Assembly: GCA_035532215.1 (NCBI GenBank) | Contig: DATKRK010000305.1 | Coordinates: 1-12,356, forward strand | DNA: 12,356 nt | From: JAICIG01 sp035532215 | Lineage (GTDB): Bacteria > Planctomycetota > Planctomycetia > Pirellulales > JAICIG01 | Reading direction: 5' to 3' | Notes under the pieces: generated by a model | Database searches by the model: none | What the model saw: the letters and a program-made list of their open reading frames with translations, nothing else | Told to the model about the DNA's origin: nothing | Shown here: piece after piece, positions 6,109-12,356 of the stretch | How the letters are laid out: the number at the start of each line of letters is the position of its first letter | How positions within the stretch are numbered: position 1 is the stretch's first letter | Made by a program: the position numbers and the translations under genes

Positions 6109-7734
6109 ATGCTCGATTTGATTCGCCGCCGAAAGTCGCTCGTCATCACGCTCGCGCTGGGCCTGCTGGCCGCGCTGCCGCTGGTGCTGGGCGATGCGCG
6201 CACGGCCCGGCTGGCGCTCAATACCTTCCTGTTGGCCGGCGCCGTGGTGGCGATCAGTCTGCCGCTGGGCACGCTGGCCGCGCTGCTGCTGGTGCGCACC
6301 GATTTACCGGGCCGCAAAGTCTTGTTCGCCCTGATGGCCGGGTTGTTGTTCGTGCCGCTCTACGTGCAGGTCGGCGCCTGGCAAGCCGGGTTCGGGCTGC
6401 AAGGCTGGTATACCATCGCCTATTCGGGGCCGGTGCTGCTCGATGGCTGGCGCGGGGCGATCTGGGTGCATTCCATCGCGGCCTTGCCGTGGGTGGTGCT
6501 GATCGTTTCGGCCGGGCTGCTCTTGGTCGAACGCGAATTGGAAGAGCAGGCGTTGCTCGACGGCACGCCCTGGCAGGTGCTCTGGCACGTGACGCTGCGC
6601 CGGGCGCTGGGCTCCGTGGGCGTGGCGGCGCTGTGGGTGGCCGTGACGACCTCGGCCGAGATGACCGTCACCGATTATTTTCAGGTCCGCACCTACGCCG
6701 AAGAGATCTATATCGACGTGGCCCTGGGCGGCGATTGGAGCGTGGCGCCTTTGGGCAAGGCGTTCGGCTGGCTGCCCGGCATCGGAGAGAAATCCGACGA
6801 TGAGGCCTCGCTGGGCGTGCTGCCGGGGGTGTTGATCTGTGCTTGGCTGGTGGTCGCCGCTTGCGTGCTGGTCGGCCAATTGCTGCCGGCCGTGCGGCAG
6901 GCGAGTTTTGGCCGCCCGCTCGTGTTTCGGCTCGGTCTATGGCGCCGCCCGGCAGCGGCCGGCATGCTGGCCTTGGTGCTCTTGGCCGTGGCGTTGCCAA
7001 TCGGCAGCCTGGCCTACAAGGCAGGCGTCGAAGTTTCGATGCTCGACGGCCAGCGCGTGCGCCACTGGTCGCCGGCCAAGTGCGCGTCGATCGTCGCCGC
7101 CAGTCCGTGGCGCTATCGCCACGAATTCGGCTGGTCGCTTTTGATCGGCGCCTTGGCGGCCGCCGCGGCAGTCGGCGGCGCGCTGCCGCTGGCCTGGCTG
7201 GCGCGCCGCGGCGGTTGGCGCGCGGCGCCGGCGTTGGGACTGGCCGCGATCGGCTTGTCGCTGCCCGGCCCGGTGGTCGGGCTGGCGGTGATTGCGATCC
7301 TGAACCGTCCGGAAATTCCTCCCTTGCGCTGGCTTTACGATCATTCGATCGCCGCGCCGTGGCTGGCGCAAACCTGGCGCGGGATGCCCCTGGCGCTGTT
7401 GGTGCTGTGGGCCGCGCTGCGCAGCGTGCCCAGCGAAGTTCTGGAAAGCGCCGCGCTCGACGGCGCCCGCTGGCCGACCATGCTGTTGCGGATTGTCATT
7501 CCGATGCGGCTTTGGGCCTTCCTCGGCGCTTGGCTGGCGGCTTTCGCCGCGGCGCTGGCGGAACTCGACGCCAGCGTGCTGACCATGCCGCCGGGCGTGG
7601 AAACGCTGACGATTCTGATCTTCAACCTGCTGCACTATTCGGTCGAAGACCAAGTTGCCGGAATTTGCCTGGCGTTGTTTTTAGCCCTGGAAATCGGCAC
7701 GATCGCCTTCGGCCGCCGGGCTTTTCGCCGTTGA
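6109..7734 (+). CDS. Fused two-domain ABC transporter permease (iron(III)/FbpB type)
   Basis: A 541-residue inner-membrane protein made of two consecutive binding-protein-dependent permease (MetI-like) domains, the arrangement of FbpB/FutB/ThiP-type importers. Many hydrophobic segments are obvious (for example residues 11-28, 39-63, 70-88, 119-140, 240-260, 283-302, 343-365, 375-397 and 515-535). Each half has its cytoplasmic EAA coupling loop: EEQALLDGTPWQVLWHVTLR near 145-164 and LESAALDGARWPTMLLRIVIP near 445-465. Such proteins form the channel and need an ATPase and usually a periplasmic binding protein; neither is next to it. ATG at 6109 starts a short basic leader before the first helix; no SD is visible. 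It follows the inverted repeat by 42 bases. Substrate is inferred from architecture only: ferric iron is likeliest, thiamine or another small ion is possible. Confidence 0.88.
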   Translation: MLDLIRRRKSLVITLALGLLAALPLVLGDARTARLALNTFLLAGAVVAISLPLGTLAALLLVRTDLPGRKVLFALMAGLLFVPLYVQVGAWQAGFGLQGWYTIAYSGPVLLDGWRGAIWVHSIAALPWVVLIVSAGLLLVERELEEQALLDGTPWQVLWHVTLRRALGSVGVAALWVAVTTSAEMTVTDYFQVRTYAEEIYIDVALGGDWSVAPLGKAFGWLPGIGEKSDDEASLGVLPGVLICAWLVVAACVLVGQLLPAVRQASFGRPLVFRLGLWRRPAAAGMLALVLLAVALPIGSLAYKAGVEVSMLDGQRVRHWSPAKCASIVAASPWRYRHEFGWSLLIGALAAAAAVGGALPLAWLARRGGWRAAPALGLAAIGLSLPGPVVGLAVIAILNRPEIPPLRWLYDHSIAAPWLAQTWRGMPLALLVLWAALRSVPSEVLESAALDGARWPTMLLRIVIPMRLWAFLGAWLAAFAAALAELDASVLTMPPGVETLTILIFNLLHYSVEDQVAGICLALFLALEIGTIAFGRRAFRR

Positions 7735-8159
7735 CCTGCGGCGCCTACAGTCCGCCCCGCGTGCGAGCGAAGCATTTGCAGTTCGCCTTAACCTTCGAAA
7801 ACACGCCAGATTGGCATTGTCGGAATCGTCGCTCGCGGGCAAGATGTCGCCCGACTTCAGTTCGAACGTGACGATTTCTGCGGATCGCCCGCCCGCCGTC
7901 GAGCGGCCAACGAGAGCCACGCCTCTCAGCCAGGATGGACCCTGGCCCTTTCGACGAGGACGATCCGCCGGCGTTTTGTAACGGCGACAAGGAGGTTGCC
8001 CTCGGAACCCCACGACCGGGCGGCGCACTGCCATGGCAGGGCGCCGACGCGATCGGGATCTTCTCGGATTGCCCTCTTTGCCTCGCCCGCAATTGACCCG
8101 GCTGTGCGCCGCCAGCGTAAAGGCGCCGCATCGGCCCTGCAGGCCCACGGAGGGAACCG
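7735..8159. other. 425-base gap without a recognisable gene
   Basis: All six frames were considered. Minus-strand frames of up to about 150 codons exist but are Arg/Gly/Ser-rich and resemble no family; plus-strand frames are no better. AAGGAGG at 7989-7995 is not followed by a start codon at usable spacing. TTGACC (8093-8098) and TAAAGG (8118-8123) are 19 bases apart and could be a weak promoter for the next gene. A decayed gene cannot be excluded. Confidence 0.5.
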
Positions 8160-9722
8160 ATGGTTACGCTGCAAGCAGCGGTGTTGACGCTGGCGATCGC
8201 CGGCGCCGGAGACGCAGTCCTCCTCGATTTCTACGCCGATTGGTGCGGCCCCTGCCGCCAGGTCGCGGGCACGGTCGAACGACTGGCCCAGCGCGGCTAT
8301 CCGGTTCGCAAGGTCAACATCGATCAAGAGCGAGAGCTGGCCAGGCAATTCCGCGTGTCGGGCATTCCCTGCTTCGTGCTGCTGGTCGATGGCCGCGAAG
8401 TCAGCCGGGCCGAAGGGGCCAAATCGCTGGCGGAGTTCGAGCAGATGTTCCAGGCGGCCGGCATCGCCCCGAGAACCGCGGGCCGCTCCGCTGCCCGCGG
8501 TCAATCGCCCGACCCGACCGAGCGCGTGCAATTCCCCAGCACGCCCAGCGGCGAGCCGCTGGCGCTGGCCGAGCTCGGCCGCCCGGGGGAGAGCGATCCT
8601 TACGCCGCGGCCAATTCTGCCTCCAACCAGCCAGCCGGCAACACTTATGCCTCGACTGCTCAGCCGACGGAGAAAAACCAGGCCGATGCCGTCGCGCGGC
8701 GGCTGCTGGCCGCCAGCGTGCGATTGAGAATCGACGACGGCGGCGGCAATTCGGTCGGCTCGGGCACGATCATCGACGCTCGCGCCGGCGAAGCTCTGGT
8801 GCTGACCTGCGCCCACGTGTTTCGCGATTCGGAAGGCAAGGGGCCGATTACGATCGACCTGTTCGGTCCCGGCGCGCCGCAAGGAGTTCCCGGCCGACTG
8901 GTGAGCTACGATCTGAAGAGCGACGTCGGGCTGGTCAGTTTTCGTCCCGGCATGCCGGTCGTTGCGGCGCGGGTCGCGCCGTCCAAGTATCGCGTGCAGG
9001 AGAACGCACCGGTCATCAACATCGGCTGCAATCACGGCGACACCCCGACGGCGCGGTTCAGCCGCGTGACGGCGATCGATAAGTTCCTGGGGCCGCCGAA
9101 CCTGGTCGTGGCCGGCCAACCGGTGGAAGGCCGTAGCGGCGGCGGACTGTTCACTACCGACGGCCTATTGATCGGCGTCTGCAACGCGGCCGATCCGGCC
9201 GATGACGAGGGTTTGTACGCGGCCTTAGCGCCGATTCACGGCGAACTCGGTCGGATGGGGCTGGCCGAAATGTGCATGGAAGCGGCCGATCCGGCGACTG
9301 GCAATGCAATGCTGGCGGACGTCGAGCCGCCGGCGATGCCCGACCAGATGCCCGCGCCGGCCCAAGATCCTTCGACCGCCGGCTGGCTGCCGACCAGCGA
9401 CGCACGTCAGGCGACGCCGGAAAGCACGCCGAACCCTGGCGGCGGCCTGACGGCGGAGGAATCTGCCACGCTGGCCGAAATCCGGCGTCGCAGCGCCGGC
9501 GCCGAAGTGATCTGCATCGTGCGATCGTTGGACGATCCGCGCGCCAAAAGCGAGATCATCGTGCTCGACCGGGCCAGCCCCGAGTTCCTCAACCAGCTCA
9601 CGGCCGACCAGCGCATGCAGCAGGCGCGACATCTGACTAGCGCCCGGTTACCCAAGCCGCTGCCGAATCAGCCGCTGCCGAATAAGCCGCTTCCCAGTCA
9701 TTCCCGGCTCATTCGTCGCTAA
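8160..9722 (+). CDS. Thioredoxin domain fused to trypsin-like serine protease
   Basis: A 520-residue two-domain protein. Residues 1-18 are hydrophobic and may act as an export signal or anchor. A thioredoxin domain follows: LLDFYADWCGPC with the redox pair Cys29/Cys32, VNIDQERELARQFRVSGIP and cis-Pro70, which is followed unusually by Cys71. A low-complexity linker (about 103-175, rich in Pro, Ser, Ala and Gln) leads to a trypsin/DegP-like domain with GSGTIID, catalytic His219 (LTCAHVF), Asp255 (SDVGLV) and Ser326 (GRSGGGLF), so the triad is complete. The tail is Pro-rich and ends with repeated PLPN/PLPS units. The start is firm: GGAGGG (8149-8154) lies five bases before the ATG. Likely exported, acting in redox-linked protein quality control or processing, but its substrate is unknown. 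It is monocistronic and convergent with the small basic gene. Confidence 0.87.
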   Translation: MVTLQAAVLTLAIAGAGDAVLLDFYADWCGPCRQVAGTVERLAQRGYPVRKVNIDQERELARQFRVSGIPCFVLLVDGREVSRAEGAKSLAEFEQMFQAAGIAPRTAGRSAARGQSPDPTERVQFPSTPSGEPLALAELGRPGESDPYAAANSASNQPAGNTYASTAQPTEKNQADAVARRLLAASVRLRIDDGGGNSVGSGTIIDARAGEALVLTCAHVFRDSEGKGPITIDLFGPGAPQGVPGRLVSYDLKSDVGLVSFRPGMPVVAARVAPSKYRVQENAPVINIGCNHGDTPTARFSRVTAIDKFLGPPNLVVAGQPVEGRSGGGLFTTDGLLIGVCNAADPADDEGLYAALAPIHGELGRMGLAEMCMEAADPATGNAMLADVEPPAMPDQMPAPAQDPSTAGWLPTSDARQATPESTPNPGGGLTAEESATLAEIRRRSAGAEVICIVRSLDDPRAKSEIIVLDRASPEFLNQLTADQRMQQARHLTSARLPKPLPNQPLPNKPLPSHSRLIRR

Positions 9723-9756
9723 ATCGCCAGCGGATCCTGCGCCGTCGATCTTCGGG

Positions 9757-9773
9757 GGCAGCGTTGCGCTGCC
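9757..9773. terminator. Hairpin between convergent genes
   Basis: GGCAGCG (9757-9763) and CGCTGCC (9767-9773) form a perfect 7-bp stem with a TTG loop, between the stop codons of two convergent genes. Neither strand has a T-tract after it, so it may stabilise 3' ends rather than terminate on its own. Confidence 0.4.
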
Positions 9774-9793
9774 GCCAGCCAGGTTGACGCTGC

Positions 9794-9940
9794 TTACTTG
9801 CCGCTCTTCTTTTTCTTCTTGGGGGCCGCCTTCTTGGCCTTGGGGGCGGCCGTCTTGCTGGCGGCCTTCTTGCCGAATACGTTATCCCAATTCCTCGAGA
9901 ATTCCGGGCTGGGGCCTGAGCGGACAATCGGTCCAGACAT
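9794..9940 (-). CDS. Small basic Lys/Ala-rich protein (48 aa)
   Basis: ATG at 9940-9938 opens a 48-codon frame ending in TAA (9796-9794). The first half, MSGPIVRSGPSPEFSRNWDN then VFG, is a compact ordered-looking segment. The rest is almost only Lys, Ala, Pro and Ser and ends in five consecutive lysines and SGK, like the tails of histone H1-like or other nucleic-acid-binding proteins. AAGGAG (plus-strand 9952-9957) sits 11 bases upstream, and a promoter-like TTGTCG/TAAAAT pair lies further upstream. I recall small planctomycete proteins beginning MSGPIVR, but cannot verify this here and know no assigned function. A DNA- or RNA-binding role is inference from charge only. The gene is shorter than usual ORF cut-offs, yet start, SD, promoter and biased composition agree. 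Confidence 0.8.
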   Translation of the reverse strand: MSGPIVRSGPSPEFSRNWDNVFGKKAASKTAAPKAKKAAPKKKKKSGK

Positions 9941-9991
9941 CGTCAGAGCAACTCCTTGAATCGACTTGAAGGCGAGTAAACGATGCTGCCC

Positions 9992-10019
9992 ATTTTAAGC
10001 CGCGCCGCGTCGCCGACAA
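9992..10019 (-). promoter_or_regulatory. Promoter of the small basic protein gene
   Basis: On the minus strand TTGTCG (10019-10014) is followed after 16 bases by TAAAAT (9997-9992). Transcription would start near 9985, giving a leader of about 45 bases that contains the AAGGAG ribosome binding site. Confidence 0.5.
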
Positions 10020-10162
10020 GGGTTTGCAGGGTGGCGCTGCCCGTCATCGGAAGCTGATCGCGAAATCAGCCCGGCAGACCGTCTCCAGCATCGGGTGCGG
10101 GGCGGTGAGAATTTGCATAACCGAAGTACGGCTAGGCAGGCGCCCGAGTTTTCAGCAGTGCG

Positions 10163-10191
10163 CAAAATAAAAGGCGCCTCGGAATGAGGCG
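10163..10191 (-). terminator. Rho-independent terminator of the three-gene minus-strand block
   Basis: On the minus strand CGCCTC (10191-10186) pairs with GAGGCG (10180-10175) around the loop ATTCC, followed by GCC and TTTTATTTT. It lies 23 bases after the stop of the last paralogue, marking the end of the transcription unit. Confidence 0.7.
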
Positions 10192-10194
10192 GCT

Positions 10195-10224
10195 TAATCT
10201 CTACAGGCAGCCCCTATTCGGCGT
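10195..10224. repeat. 3'-flank duplication, copy A
   Basis: Thirty bases covering the stop codon and 3' flank of paralogue 1 recur at 10676-10705 around the stop of paralogue 2, with only two mismatches. The match extends outside the coding sequence, so it records segmental duplication rather than protein-level selection. Confidence 0.85.
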
Positions 10225-10648
10225 GGACTCGCGCCAGCGATCGCTCCAAGACAGAATTGTAAGGCTGAATAGCAAACCAGGGATCAGCACCCACCCAGCC
10301 GCCAATCTCTGGGTTGAGTTTCCCCTTATTCAAGAACAGGATTACCGAGCCAGGCTTTTTCATAACCTCGGGCAACGGTTCATCTTTGCTTCGATAGCGA
10401 GTGAGCCCTACAAGGATATCTCCGTCGGCCTCGCCCTTTATCACCTTCGTGACTTTCAGCTTGAGGCTGACGTAAATAACCCCCGACAGTATCCTGGCTC
10501 GTGGCCCCTCAACGATCTTGCCCGAAACGACGAGCGATGATTTCGACAGATAGTAGCGGAGCGTGTCATCGCCATCGTCGGCGCGGGCTGCCGCCATCGG
10601 CAAGCAGAGAACGACAATCGGGACGCAAAACCTATAAAAGATAGCCAT
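10214..10648 (-). CDS. Exported protein, single DPWF-type module (paralogue 1)
   Basis: A 144-residue protein of a family I do not recognise by name. A signal peptide is clear: residues 1-23 with a hydrophobic core and ARA cleavage site. The mature part is one module: GDDTLRYYLSKSSLVVSG (26-43), KLKVTKVIKGEADGDILVGL (63-82), MKKPGSVILFL (96-106), GGWVGADPWFAIQP (116-129) and LERSLARV (134-141). Alternating hydrophobic strands with a central KV...KG and VILFL resemble OB-fold/NTR-like exported domains, but this is inference and no disulfide-forming cysteines are present. No strong SD precedes the ATG; GGAG lies 12 bases upstream. It is the last gene of a tandem set, 46 bases after paralogue 2 and just before a terminator. 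Function unknown. Confidence 0.8.
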   Translation of the reverse strand: MAIFYRFCVPIVVLCLPMAAARADDGDDTLRYYLSKSSLVVSGKIVEGPRARILSGVIYVSLKLKVTKVIKGEADGDILVGLTRYRSKDEPLPEVMKKPGSVILFLNKGKLNPEIGGWVGADPWFAIQPYNSVLERSLARVHAE

Positions 10649-10659
10649 TGTTAATGTCG
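10640..10659. repeat. 5'-flank duplication, copy A
   Basis: Twenty bases spanning the start codon and immediate upstream flank of paralogue 1 are identical to 11502-11521 at the start of paralogue 2. With the 3'-flank repeat they bracket the duplicated unit. Confidence 0.85.
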
Positions 10660-10675
10660 GCTCCAGTCCATAAGA

Positions 10676-10705
10676 TAATCTCTACAGGCGGCCCTTATTC
10701 GGCGT
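10676..10705. repeat. 3'-flank duplication, copy B
   Basis: Partner of 10195-10224, covering the end of paralogue 2 (TAA at 10697-10695) and 19 bases beyond it. Direct orientation, 28 of 30 bases identical. Confidence 0.85.
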
Positions 10706-11510
10706 ACAGCTCATCAAGAGACGCCTCCATGTTCGAGTTACCCTGTTGAATTCCAAACCAAGGATCAACCGTCTCGTATTGCGGGTCAGTGTTGCGCTCG
10801 CGCAAAAAGAGGATCACGCGCTTGCCCTTTGCCAAGAAGGCGGGCGCCTGAGCTTTGTCCTCCAATCGCGTCACGCTTGCTGTGATTTCATCGCCTTGAA
10901 CTCCACCCCTCATTATCCGGCCGACTTTGACTCGCATAGAGCGTGTGCAGGTTGAGTCGTCCGCGTATGTCGCTGGTGAAATTTCTCTGACCTCGCCGGA
11001 CACCACAAGCGACGCCCTTGATTTGTAGTAGCGAAGCGTGTCGTCGCCGTTCTCGCCGACCTTCTCGGATGCCGGGAAATGCGCCAACCGCGCCAACGAT
11101 CGCTCCAAGAGTTCGCTGGCCGGCTGCGCCGAGAACCAAGGGTCGGCTTGCTTCCACCCGCGAGTCGTCTTAAAATCGCGCGCCTCTTTCAGAAACAGAA
11201 TCACCCGACTGTGTTTCTTCATAAACGCCAGTGTTTCACTCTCAACGTCCTGTGGTCGTGAAAGACAAACGTTGATTTCATCGCGGGCGCCGCCCTTTAG
11301 CGTTTTGGCGACTTTAACGCTGAAGTCGTACTCGCAGACGCCAAGCTCCGTGCTCGCGCACGCCGGCCCTTGCACGATTTCGCCTGAAACAACGAGCGGC
11401 GACATGGATAGGTAATAACGGAGCGTGTCATCACCATCTTCGGCGCGGGCGGCCACCATCGGCAAGCAGAGAATGATAATGACGACGCACGTCTTATAGA
11501 GGATAGCCAT
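10695..11510 (-). CDS. Exported protein, two DPWF-type modules (paralogue 2)
   Basis: A 271-residue exported protein with two tandem copies of the family module. ATG at 11510 is chosen because it gives a signal peptide (1-23, ending ARA) nearly identical to that of paralogue 1 and shares 20 identical bases around the start; the frame is open to 11600 but those residues are not signal-like. Module 1 runs about 26-141: DDTLRYYLSMSPLVVSGEI, VKVAKTLKGG, MKKHSRVILFL, ADPWFSAQP, LERSLARL. Module 2 runs about 157-271: DDTLRYYKSRASLVVSGEV, RVKVGRIMRGGVQGDEI, KGKRVILFLRER, VDPWFGIQQGN. Module 2 is about 74% identical over 115 residues to module 2 of paralogue 3 by my count. Cysteines at 51, 59, 82 and 188 could pair after export. 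No good SD was found. Function unknown. Confidence 0.8.
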   Translation of the reverse strand: MAILYKTCVVIIILCLPMVAARAEDGDDTLRYYLSMSPLVVSGEIVQGPACASTELGVCEYDFSVKVAKTLKGGARDEINVCLSRPQDVESETLAFMKKHSRVILFLKEARDFKTTRGWKQADPWFSAQPASELLERSLARLAHFPASEKVGENGDDTLRYYKSRASLVVSGEVREISPATYADDSTCTRSMRVKVGRIMRGGVQGDEITASVTRLEDKAQAPAFLAKGKRVILFLRERNTDPQYETVDPWFGIQQGNSNMEASLDELYAE

Positions 11511-11521
11511 TGTTAATGTCG
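11502..11521. repeat. 5'-flank duplication, copy B
   Basis: Identical to 10640-10659 in direct orientation. It covers the start of paralogue 2 and supports that start codon over the upstream in-frame ATGs. Confidence 0.85.
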
Positions 11522-11577
11522 TCACCCTGGTCAGTGATGAAATTATGTGCGGCGTCATTTGCGTTCCCAGGCGGTCG

Positions 11578-12255
11578 TTACTCCCCAAACACCTCGTCAA
11601 GAAGTTCCTCCATGTCCGAGTTCCCCTGTTGAATTCCGAACCATGGATCGACGGTCTCGTATCGCGGGTCGCCCTTCCGTTCGCGCAAAAAGAGGATCAC
11701 TCGCCCGCCCTTCTTCAAGAAGGGCGGCTCACTCGATTCGTCTTCGAGTCGAACCACGCTCGCTGCGATTTCATCTCCTTGAACACCACCCCTCATTATC
11801 CTGCCGACTTTTATGCGCAAAGCGCGTGTGCAAGTTGAATCGTCGGCATATAATGGCTTTGAAATCTCCGTGATGTCACCTGACACTACAAGCGACGCCC
11901 TTGATTTATAAAAAAGGAGCGAGTCCTCGCCGATTTCCTCGTGGTCCTCACGCTCGTCTCGCTTGAGCGGCGGTGCGTCAGCCAACCGCGCCAACGCTCG
12001 CTCCAAAGGCTTCGTGGCTGGCTGAACCGCGAACCAAGGGTCGACGCCGAGCCATCCTCTTCCTTCCCCGCGTTCCTCGATCGCCCGACGCAAGAACAAG
12101 ATCACGTGCGCCTTCGCTTTCAAATACTCCGGCCTCTCCGTCGGATACCGCACGAATTGCGCACAGCGGGCTCCAATTTCCTTGTCGTCTAGCTTGCCTT
12201 TGAAGACTCGATTGACCTTTAGAGGCCGTAACAAAACGCGGTCCGATGACAACAT
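11578..12255 (-). CDS. Two-module DPWF-type protein with damaged 5' end (paralogue 3)
   Basis: From ATG 12255 the frame encodes 225 residues. It begins inside module 1: KVNRVFKGK (13-21), KAHVILFLRR (48-57), GVDPWFAVQP (70-79) and LERALARL (84-91). A charged linker and a full module 2 follow (about 111-225: YKSRASLVVSGD, IKVGRIMRGGVQGDEI, GRVILFLRER, VDPWFGIQQGN). Unlike its two neighbours it lacks a signal peptide and the opening DDTLRYY...LVVSG part of module 1. Upstream in the same frame is a hydrophobic stretch (12280-12333, KAFLTLAASLICMTFVLQ) cut off by a TAG at 12277-12279. A shifted frame at 12242-12268 reads SRSADVVIG, like the missing SxSxLVVSG. The gene is therefore probably frameshifted or partly deleted, although translation from 12255 cannot be excluded. 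It is followed 67 bases on by paralogue 2. Confidence 0.65.
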   Translation of the reverse strand: MLSSDRVLLRPLKVNRVFKGKLDDKEIGARCAQFVRYPTERPEYLKAKAHVILFLRRAIEERGEGRGWLGVDPWFAVQPATKPLERALARLADAPPLKRDEREDHEEIGEDSLLFYKSRASLVVSGDITEISKPLYADDSTCTRALRIKVGRIMRGGVQGDEIAASVVRLEDESSEPPFLKKGGRVILFLRERKGDPRYETVDPWFGIQQGNSDMEELLDEVFGE

Positions 12256-12356
12256 CCGCAGACCTACTGATAGTGACTACTGTAATACAAACGTCATACA
12301 GATCAGGGACGCGGCAAGCGTCAAGAACGCCTTATGAATGTCCGTCCGCCGCTCCC

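Noticed and set aside
7926..9119. 397-codon minus-strand frame opposite the thioredoxin-protease gene
   Set aside because: The plus strand has intact catalytic motifs and a strong SD; the antisense frame is Arg/Ala/Gly-rich without motifs.

Overview
The window looks like chromosome from a planctomycete, most likely of the Pirellulales type. This is inferred from high-GC coding sequence, a Tat-exported DUF1501 protein, a BlaI-type repressor with a TTG start, a DevB/HlyD-like adaptor tail, a lone thioredoxin-protease fusion, a tiny Lys/Ala-rich protein starting MSGPIVRSG, and loosely packed genes often without Shine-Dalgarno sites. No rRNA, tRNA, CRISPR array, transposase or phage gene was seen.

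Left part (1-2300): the 5' tip of a minus-strand gene, a plus-strand family 9 glycosyltransferase resembling LPS heptosyltransferases, then a BlaI/MecI/CopY repressor behind a good sigma70-like promoter with a dyad at the expected transcription start. The M56/BlaR1-type partner usually found beside such repressors is absent. Directly downstream lies only the C-terminal piece of an HlyD/DevB-like adaptor, ending in a convincing rho-independent terminator, so a deletion or rearrangement probably occurred here.

Middle (2300-7734): a full-length YjhG/YagF-type sugar-acid dehydratase (minus), divergent from a Tat-dependent DUF1501 protein (plus). Next comes a perfect 33-base inverted repeat built of CACGGAT units, then a fused two-domain ABC transporter permease of the iron(III)/FbpB type with no ATPase or binding protein in view.

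Right-middle (7735-10200): a 425-base stretch with no recognisable gene, a thioredoxin-trypsin-like protease fusion, a 48-residue basic protein on the minus strand with its own promoter and SD, and a short gap.

Right end (10163-12356): three tandem minus-strand paralogues of an unrecognised exported protein family, ending at a rho-independent terminator. Their roughly 115-residue module carries the motifs SLVVSG, K-V-x-x-x-x-K-G, VILFL and DPWF-x-x-Q. The first-transcribed copy is damaged at its 5' end, the second has two modules, and the third has one. Shared flanks show recent segmental duplication, and the block is visibly less GC-rich than its surroundings. This tandem family is the best candidate here for something undescribed; its function cannot be read from the sequence.
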